Shown here: piece by piece, positions 55,950 to 64,000 of the stretch
How positions within the stretch are numbered: the first letter of the stretch is position 1
Layout of the letters: each line of letters begins with the position of its first letter
From: Lineus longissimus
Lineage: Eukaryota; Nemertea; Pilidiophora; Heteronemertea; Lineidae
Direction: 5' to 3'
Length of the DNA stretch: 64,000 nucleotides
Assembly: GCF_910592395.1 (NCBI RefSeq)
Contig: NC_088308.1
Coordinates: 26,365,501 to 26,429,500 of the forward strand
The notes under the pieces: generated by a model
What the model saw: only the letters and a program-made list of their open reading frames with translations
Told to the model about the DNA's origin: nothing
Databases searched by the model: none
Translations under genes and position numbers: made by a program

Positions 55950-58900
55950 AAGAGGTGGTTTTAAGTACATTGTGTGGCACAGGAAAAAAGGAAGTTTGAA
56001 CTTGAGATACTCCCACTGTACTTCTAACTTCCTTGAGAAGTAGGGGAGTATCGTAACATCAAGAATTTTAGTAAAGTCTTCCATATCAACAGTTGGAGGT
56101 GACCGCTTTTTGTGACTCTCACTGGTGCACTGATACTCAAAGATACAAAACATCTTTGTAGCCAAGTTATGTTCGGGAGCCAGATTTAAAAATTCCAGCA
56201 GCAGATGTACATTTAATCGATTTTGAATGGATAATGGTTTTTATTTATGGTGCGATGACTGATGTGTACTGCCACTATCTGTAAGTGGATCACCAGATGT
56301 CACTGCAACACAACAGACTGTCAGTAGGCCTACGAAAATAGGCTCTCACTGCTCATGATAAAACCAGCAATCTGCCTCTCGTGAACTGAGCTCTTTTATC
56401 TCAGCAATAAAGAGAGGTACTATGACATGAGGACAGGGAATGGCAACAGTAGCCTAAGATTACTATTACTGAGACATAGCACCGACAGCCCAAAATATGC
56501 CATGGGGTTAAACCAACCATTGAAAGAACTGGTCACATCAGAAAGAATTGCAATGACTGTACTGTAGTACGTGGAGGAGTCTCAAGAAACTAATAACAAA
56601 TTCATTTTGGTTTTACTCAGTTTTGATTTTTCGTACCGTGACCAGCTAGGGCAAACCTAGGCATTTGAGGCCAAAGACAGATATCAACTTTTGCCAGAGC
56701 TGATCACGTATAATAATTTTATACCTTCCATACCATACCTATAATAAACCTAGATATAGACAATTTAAACGAATAAGTTAATTCAGGATAATCAATGTAT
56801 CAACTGTTCAAGTATGCATAACCCAGCATGCCTGCACAAATAATTGAAATTACCATATGAAGCACATGACAAGATTGAAACGAACAGACAAACGAGCATA
56901 CATGTACATCAGTTAAACCAATAATAGCTTGAGTACTTGACTTATATTGGTCATGCACAGCTGGCATATCTAGTCCCGCACGGCAATCATCCAAATAAAT
57001 CTATTGACAAGTTTGTCAATGTCAGTGGTTGAGTCTTCCATTTATCTATACCCTTTGTGACACAGCTGCAGTTTCCACAGGATGATGATAATCAATATGA
57101 TTTGAGTGCCAGACTTGGGAACTCCCTGTATACAGTAGGCGGCACACCCTCAGACAATGATGTACAGCACTCTGCACACTGAATTATAATATTAGACTCG
57201 TAAAGTTTGAACATCTGCTAAACAGGTGCACACTCTACTGAATTATCATTGTAGATTTATCAAATTTACACAGATCTGGTATGATTATTAAACATTTGGA
57301 TCCAATCTATTCAATATCTAGGATATGTTAAGTTTAAATCTGTCCCATTTTGATAATCAATTCTTACAGTATAATCTTGGGTAATATTTGGTTCAAAAGT
57401 AGCAAATATAACCAAAGCTTGTATAATCTACTTGTTGTTCATTTTGGTGTTTGATTAATGCTTTGTTAATTGGTCTGTTCAATCATATTAGACTGTACGC
57501 AAAAATAAGGCGGTTTACAATTACACATGAAACCTGGACAAGGACCAGCGGGAACATACAAGGGGTTTCTTATATGGACCAATGGATATGGTGGTTACCA
57601 ATTATGTGACACAATTCAAGCAATTGAATAATACACTTCTACAATCAAAGCCATTTAACTTTATACAATTACTTCAATTTGGAAAAAACTACCATTTAAA
57701 TTCAAAATATCACAGAATATAATTTTTACATCATTCTCATAACACATCACAGTCAAATATCTTGTATCACCAAATGAAGAAATTTACAACTTGCAATCTT
57801 AGCCGAGGTTATTGCAAACAATCAAACAGGGTATTGGTTTGTGCCATTCTCATGGGAGACAGGTTTTAGGGTTGGACAATGAGGCGAATAAAGCAAAGAA
57901 CAAGACTGATGTCTAGGAGGTACAGAGCATGACCCTGTGTGATTGCCTACAATATCAGTGCAAAATAAAGTTGATACAGTGCTATATCTAGAAGCTGCAT
58001 GCAGTGGTAGAGTCTCATGCTCTCACAATTTGTGCACATGGAATAGCAAAGCCAAGGAAACTATATCAAACGTCAACATAAAGATCTCTCTTCTCCAAAG
58101 TAACTGATGCCAGCGTCAATGTGTATGTTATACCCTCCCCCCTCAAGGGAACACAAGATAAGATACACATTGATATTTGCATAAGTTATTCATAAGTCAC
58201 CAATTGAATATGTCATTACAACTGATACATTGGTTTTGGTGTGACTATGACGCAACATGTAATGATAAAGGTAACAAAGTAACAAAGGGCTAACAATGTA
58301 CAGCAATCCATTCATTGTTATTTTTACATCTGATTTTTGATTGAAAGATGTGTCGGAACAGACCTAAGCATGTGAGCTTTACCGTTGAGTATTCATTAGG
58401 GCCATGCAAGGAGTGAGGCCAAAAACCCAAAGAAAACATCTCAAATCATAAAATTTGGCAATATTACCGCAATTCACCAATTCGGAATTCATCTAAGTAT
58501 AAAGTTATTACATTTTGGGCAAAATAATGATTTTGTAATTTTGGTAATGAAACTGACATAGTGTCGCACTAATACATGGAAAGTCCTAACAAATCAAAAC
58601 GTTACATCTGGTTGCATTCACTTCTCTCTTCAACCAAGGAACAGGGACGGCTTATTAAAAGTAACTCTTACCTTAATATCTTAACTATTTGATTAACATC
58701 AGTGTCAATAATAACAAATTAACAATTCATTGTAATTGATTCTGATATGATTTTTTGTGATACAAGATAATTTGTTAGAAAAGTAAAAAAGGTAATAGCT
58801 AATGTTCAACAACTCACTGATTCGATTTAACTTCATCAATCACTGGCCAATTTTTACGGAACTTGAATAAGTAATGTCACATATGGAAATGAGAGATAAT

Positions 58901-59616
58901 GGCACAAGAGAAGGAGGGAGGAGCTCTGTTACTTAGACAACCATGAAAACAGAAAGTACCACTTAATGATGGTTTCAGAAGTTTATGCAAAACAAGGTTT
59001 CATGAGATAAGGTTTTCAACTGATCAAACATAAGTCTGGTGCGTTCGAAACGCATTTTCATTTTTCGGCATTACGATTATGTATTTACAACTGAAGGGGA
59101 TCACCTGAAGACTCTGACCTGAGCTCTACCCAGAGCAGGAGGATGAAGAATGAAAAAGTCTCATGAAAACTCGATAATTTTGAATGCACAGCTCTAAGCT
59201 GTGATAACCAATTGCTTTTAATCTACAGAACAGACACACAACATGCAGTCATGACTTCACCACACACAGTGGAATGTTGTGACTGTTCCACAAACCATGT
59301 TAAAATATAATATAGCATTTTAAAGGACAACAAAATGTCATAGGCAGCAATACCCCAATTCACCCCATTCTGATAAGAGAAGACAGATCTCTTGTGACCT
59401 GACCATCATTACAAGTAGAAAGTGGGGGTCTATCAAATCCCCATCCCTCTCTATCCGAGAAGAATCACTCATAAATGAGAGATATTTACCAAAATCGGGT
59501 GAACTGGACAGGTTGTCATAGTCTATCTCATATACTGTCCACATATATTCTTTATTCTCTGGTTCCTTAATAAATTACATCCATATTTACACGTCTATTA
59601 AATCCATCCAAGGCTG
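55950..59616 (-). other. Probable FAM13 3'UTR / convergent spacer
   Basis: 3.7 kb of AT-rich sequence without a recognisable exon. Minus-strand AATAAA candidates lie at 59551-59556 (only 60 bases past the stop), about 56241, and 55773-55778. If the last one is used, the FAM13 and GPX transcripts overlap tail to tail by about 170 bases. Confidence 0.4.
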
Positions 59617-62600
59617 TCATAACGATGACGCTGGGTCACGTTTTGATATCAAAGCGTCCAGCAGACGTAACTTTGCTTTCACTTGCTGCAAGAAGAAGAG
59701 GAAGAGATGTAAACAATATATCATCAGTTATGCTCCATCGCATGGGGATACATGTATGTAAGACTCTCAAGAAGCATCATGCTAGTTAGTTAGTTCTTTG
59801 CCATTAGAATTATGAGCTTGGTGTTACTGGCATCCTTGGAAAACCCTTTGAAGTGCTTCGAGCAAGGATCTGTCCACAGAAAGTGCACTATCAAAGGAAC
59901 TTTAGCAAAAAGTCAAACATCCTTTTCTTACCTTATAAGCCATATATTCTGCTTCCTTGGGAGCTCGGTCCTCCTTCTGAACTTTCCTACCCGTCGAATC
60001 AAAGAATTCATCTTCGAATTCCTTCAGCACCCGTCTTAGTCTACGTTTATCTGCTCGTGCCTTTGATAACTCGTCACGTAATTCAGAACTGGAAAGTTGA
60101 AGTTATGACGTGCTTAATGACATTGGCTAACAGCCATTGAAAGACAAGTTGGGGACTTCTTTGAGTGGGATTTTTAGAGACTTTCGACCCAAGTTTTCAA
60201 ATCAGATGCATGTGTTTCCACAATCACTAAGGCACAGACTTGAAATTCATTGAAAACCATTAACAAAAGTTCCCAATTCTTAAATGAAATCCCCTAATCT
60301 GTGTACTTACGTATCCATTTCATGGAGTCCAGCTTCAGATTGTATGTTTTTTAACCGGCCTGGGTATGAGAGTCTGCGGTCCAAACTCCCAGTGCCATTC
60401 TCAAAGTTACCGGGGGTGATATGGAGATCTCGCGTCACTAAGAAGTCAAAGGCCATCTCATCATCGTCGACGTCGGCCGTAGGGATCTTGATAGAGAGCT
60501 GAAGGTATGAAGAGGGATACTGCTGACACTTATTTCATTACAAGGGTCTGAGTGTACTTCATTCCTTCATTTCAAAGTAGTACATGATGGTAACAGGTAT
60601 AGATCACAACTACATCCATTAGTATTTCAGGCTGTGATCCATTTTTGTAGCGCAAAACACTAATCAGCTCAGCTGACGGTAATGCACATGCATGGACATG
60701 ATAAACCCACTTGGCCCCATCCCTGAGTGAGTTTCGGCAAGGCCTTTTCTTGGTCCATAAGTCATATTCACATTCCTTGACACCAGTCTAGTTGTTTGAA
60801 AGAATGGAAATGATGTCCACGCTTTCCATTTAGTATTGAATGAGATAATCACAGAAATGGAAGTGAAATGAATGCACATCACGATTTTACATGGTAATCA
60901 AAATACTGACCCTGTTTGTTGATTGATTGGAAGAAGGAGAGAATTCTACAGCCTGGCCTTCAGGCAGAGGTTGCAGTTCCCGAGACTTGTCCTGAAAAAA
61001 CAACATCACAATGTAAAAGAAGTCTTGGCCGAAAAGAAGAGGTAAAATGTTATGTTCCAGATGTTGTTTATTACAGAATCACTCTCATTACCAAGCAAAC
61101 TTACCGATGACACCTTTGGGCTGGATATAATCCTCTTTATATTTCGGTATCTGTCATATAGGGGACGCATCAATTCCTTTTCGTCTTTTGAGGACTAAAA
61201 TACAAAGCAATCAGTGAATGTTAAACAGTTCAATGACAACTTCCAGCTAATAAGCAGGCCTGAGGAACAGGGATGTCATGGTGGGCAAAACCATGATTTC
61301 AAACAAGTTCCAAGTCCTCCATTATGGTGTCCCAAGTGTTTTTAAAAACTGCCATCATTATCACTGTTATGATTAGGTAAATGACACCAGGGGTCAATGA
61401 CCACCAACACATGACTGAGAGTAGTAACTTGAAGCTGACCACTCACCGGTCGTCCATGAAGACTTTCAAAGTACAAGAGGGCCTTCTGTATGGCAAGCTT
61501 TTCCTCCTGCACTTGAGCACTGTCCATATCCTGGAAAAAGATGGTGGATTAATCACATACAACAGTCTTTAACCGCATACATATAACAACATTACAGCTT
61601 CTCAGGCAGTTGATACTGAAAAAGAGCCATAATCCTCCGCCATCAAAACAATTCTGATGACCAAATGCTGAGAATAGAACAAACCACAACCTACCCCTAA
61701 GTCATGTGGTCGCCCAGCATCGAGACGCTTCTCCCTCAACCTGCGATTGATGACCTCAAGAGTGTAATGCATGTCTGGTGTCTCCTGATCCTCCTCCTCA
61801 GATGATCGTCGTGAGCTGGTGCACGGTTCTGATAAATGCTCCATACTCCCTCGATAGTCATCCTTTGTGCCTGTAAATCAGGAGGAATGAGTCTTATACA
61901 ATGTTATGTTGTGTCAGGCTGTCCCCCAAGCTGAGAAAATATGTGATTAAATTGAACATTTTGAACCTAGGAGGAGTTTAGGGATGAAAAAAGTTCAGCC
62001 GGGATACCTCATATACCTGTGAGGGAATAGAAGCCTCACTAAAACTCCTCTACTGTTCCTTTCTGAGAGAACGTCAACCAGTTCTAATCTATCTATATTG
62101 TAAAATCTCACACTAAAGTTAACTTTGATGAAATATGAGACAAAGTTAAACTGTTAGTGACATGCAGAATGTTGAAAGATGATATGTGGCAGCAGCAAGG
62201 GACAACGTTACGCAGGACTCATTTTCCACATATTGGGAGATGAGAGATCAATCACCACTGATTTAATGAGAGGAACATCAAGTCTGTGCTTTGAATGAAA
62301 GCAGTCAAATGCTCACCCGCTCTCGATGGGTTTACAGAGAGTTCAAGATGCACAATATTGGCACATTTATAATGAAATATAAAAGCACAGTGATTGCAAA
62401 GCAGGTGGAGTGTAGAAGTCTAAGAATAAGACTGACATGATCCCATTACCTTCAAATTCTCTGTTATTAAGATCTGTGGCATATAAGAATGGAGAGATTC
62501 CTCAATGCCACACTCTAAAGATTAACAAATCTACACAGGACTGCCTTCTTTTGAGAAATACTTCACATACATCTCATATTTCAGTCAAGATTGTCAACAA

Positions 62601-63486
62601 CTTGGTACTTATTATTATGTCTTTTCAAATAATAGAGAATGTCTTGGATTCGAACAACAACTACAAATTGTTGAAGAAAGGGTGTAATGTCAACCCACAG
62701 CTTAATTTCCTTGCACAATTTGACTTGAGTGTAGAGATTTCATGGTGGCTGGTGGGTACAACATAAATTGGCTGAATTTTGAATGTTTAAATGGCTTACG
62801 TTTTAGTTCCTTCCTGGCTTTCGAAAGTTCACCAATGACTGTCTTCATGGCGGGATCGGATGCTTTCACAGACTGCGAAGGCTGCAAGAAGAATAGAACA
62901 TAAAAGGTAATCATTAAAAGCAATATTGGAAGATGCCGCAAGGAAGACCCAAGTAATGTTAGGCAAGAACAGTGAGCTCTGTGATCCTGCACAGTCAACC
63001 CTGCTTTCATAAAATGATGTGTAATACTGAGCATTAGGAATCTATCCGGACAACGCCTGAAGCAGTGATGCCTCCTCATATGTCAGTAGCTTACCCGATA
63101 GCCATTCTTCTCTTCAAAACCCTCCTCATATTGCTTTATCTTCTTCTTCAATGCTGAAAGGAAGAGGCCACCAAGATGAGAATGCTATTTAAACTTTAAA
63201 AGCAGGTTCAAGACTGGAAAAAGAAGACGCTAACAGCCAATGCCTTTTCTCAAAACAACAGTCTACTGAGAAACAGTCTTCATAAGACCGACAGAGCCAT
63301 CATGTTGACATATGTTGCATGATCATTGATGTACATGAAACGACGTGTCAGCATGGTGTTATGAGCCAACATGCTTTCTAACAACCGGGACAAGGGTTCT
63401 ATCAAGTTGAGACAAAGAACTTACTTTGTATTTTCTTGGTGAGACGTTTCACGGTGGTAGTGTACTCTTCTTCTTGTTTGACGCTA
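59617..63486 (-). CDS. FAM13: FAM13 family protein, C-terminal part (5' exons beyond the window)
   Basis: Vertebrate FAM13A/B carry an N-terminal RhoGAP domain and conserved C-terminal coiled-coil segments. Only the latter are in view. Minus-strand exons: 63486-63425, 63153-63095, 62881-62800, 61870-61695, 61530-61447, 61194-61105, 60991-60911, 60498-60311, 60089-59942 and 59685-59617. All phases join, giving about 345 residues. Hallmarks are KIKQYEEGFEEKNGYRPSQS, EEKLAIQKALLYFESLHGRP, MRPLYDRYRNIKRIIS, KARADKRRLRRVLKEFEDEF, STGRKVQKEDRAP and the final VKAKLRLLDALISKRD. An acidic Ser-rich linker (SSRRSSEEEDQETPD) lies in the 61870 exon. The first exon here begins in phase 2, so at least one more exon lies to the right, and I saw none in 63487-64000. 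Whether a RhoGAP domain is encoded upstream cannot be seen. Confidence 0.92.
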
Positions 63487-64000
63487 CTGCAAACAAAGAC
63501 AAACCCCGTATCAGATGAGGAAGCCATGGTGACGTCTGCTATGCTACCAAGGGATCACCAATCAGGTCATGATCAAAGAAATGGATTTTTGGTAATGGCC
63601 TCGACTGTTCTAATTCCGTTCCAACATCACAGATGATCACATTTGTCACCTCTCTGTACGATTCAGAGAGCCTGAGGTTAGAGCAAAAGTGTCTCCACTG
63701 GTCATGCTTTTGGGTGAAACCGAGATTTCCCAGGAAAAGATCCTGGTCTAAACCATAAACAGCCAAATTTATTGCTTTCCATGAGTCGGAATAAAGATGC
63801 AAAAGACAGCAATATAAAGATTTCAACTTGCTGGAATTTGAAAAGAAAGGATAGGGGAATCGGGACTAAAAAGCTAAACTTCAAATAAACTGAAGAATTG
63901 AGAACTTAAGTGAGGAAATGGTAAATCAGAGCGAGTGTGTTAGGTCAGAGGTCAGTAAAATAGCATAAGCATTGATGAGGTTATGTGGAGTTTAGTCTGC

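Noticed and set aside
63487-64000. Additional FAM13 exon at the right edge
   Set aside because: No segment with a correct phase, splice sites and FAM13-like sequence was found; the next exon is probably outside the window.

Overview
The window is nuclear DNA of an animal. Genes are split into many short exons by GT-AG introns, long AT-rich 3' untranslated regions follow them, and every recognised product is a metazoan protein. Selenocysteine glutathione peroxidase and the cilium-associated IQCK are kept, and no typical insect or nematode pattern is seen. A marine invertebrate (lophotrochozoan, ambulacrarian or cephalochordate) is the best inference; I cannot name the species. All exon models below were built by eye from splice sites, reading phase and remembered protein families.

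Layout, left to right. 1-2900 is gene-free and repeat-rich: a palindrome array, a minisatellite, a diverged duplication and a 196-bp transposon-like element with perfect terminal inverted repeats and TA target duplication. 3059-24619 (+) is the calcineurin catalytic subunit A (13 exons used per transcript) with a probable 5.8-kb 3'UTR. 31764-32605 (-) is TMEM11, a mitochondrial inner-membrane protein. 33976-36680 (+) is a ZDHHC4-type palmitoyltransferase. 41120-43149 (-) is IQCK. 44455-51291 (+) is an LRRC74-like leucine-rich-repeat protein with two C-terminal EF-hands. 52699-54558 (+) is a secreted GPX3-like selenoprotein with an in-frame TGA and a candidate SECIS element at about 55404-55480. 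59617-63486 (-) is the C-terminal part of a FAM13-family gene running off the right edge.

The genes mostly alternate in strand, giving two head-to-head pairs (TMEM11/ZDHHC4 and IQCK/LRRC74) that may share control regions, and convergent pairs whose 3'UTRs approach or overlap. They do not form one pathway. Calcineurin, IQCK and the EF-hand LRR protein share a calcium/calmodulin theme, but I do not infer a functional cluster from that.

The most interesting items concern RNA processing. Calcineurin has two tandem, homologous 98-nt exons only 34 nt apart that must be mutually exclusive. It also has an unexplained phase-correct 117-nt open exon candidate deep in its largest intron. LRRC74 has a 12-nt microexon spliced exactly at the last ligand position of its second EF-hand. 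The selenoprotein mRNA has a 10-copy minisatellite between stop codon and SECIS. Two tRNA-like Pol III units with A box, B box and T-tract lie in LRRC74 introns.
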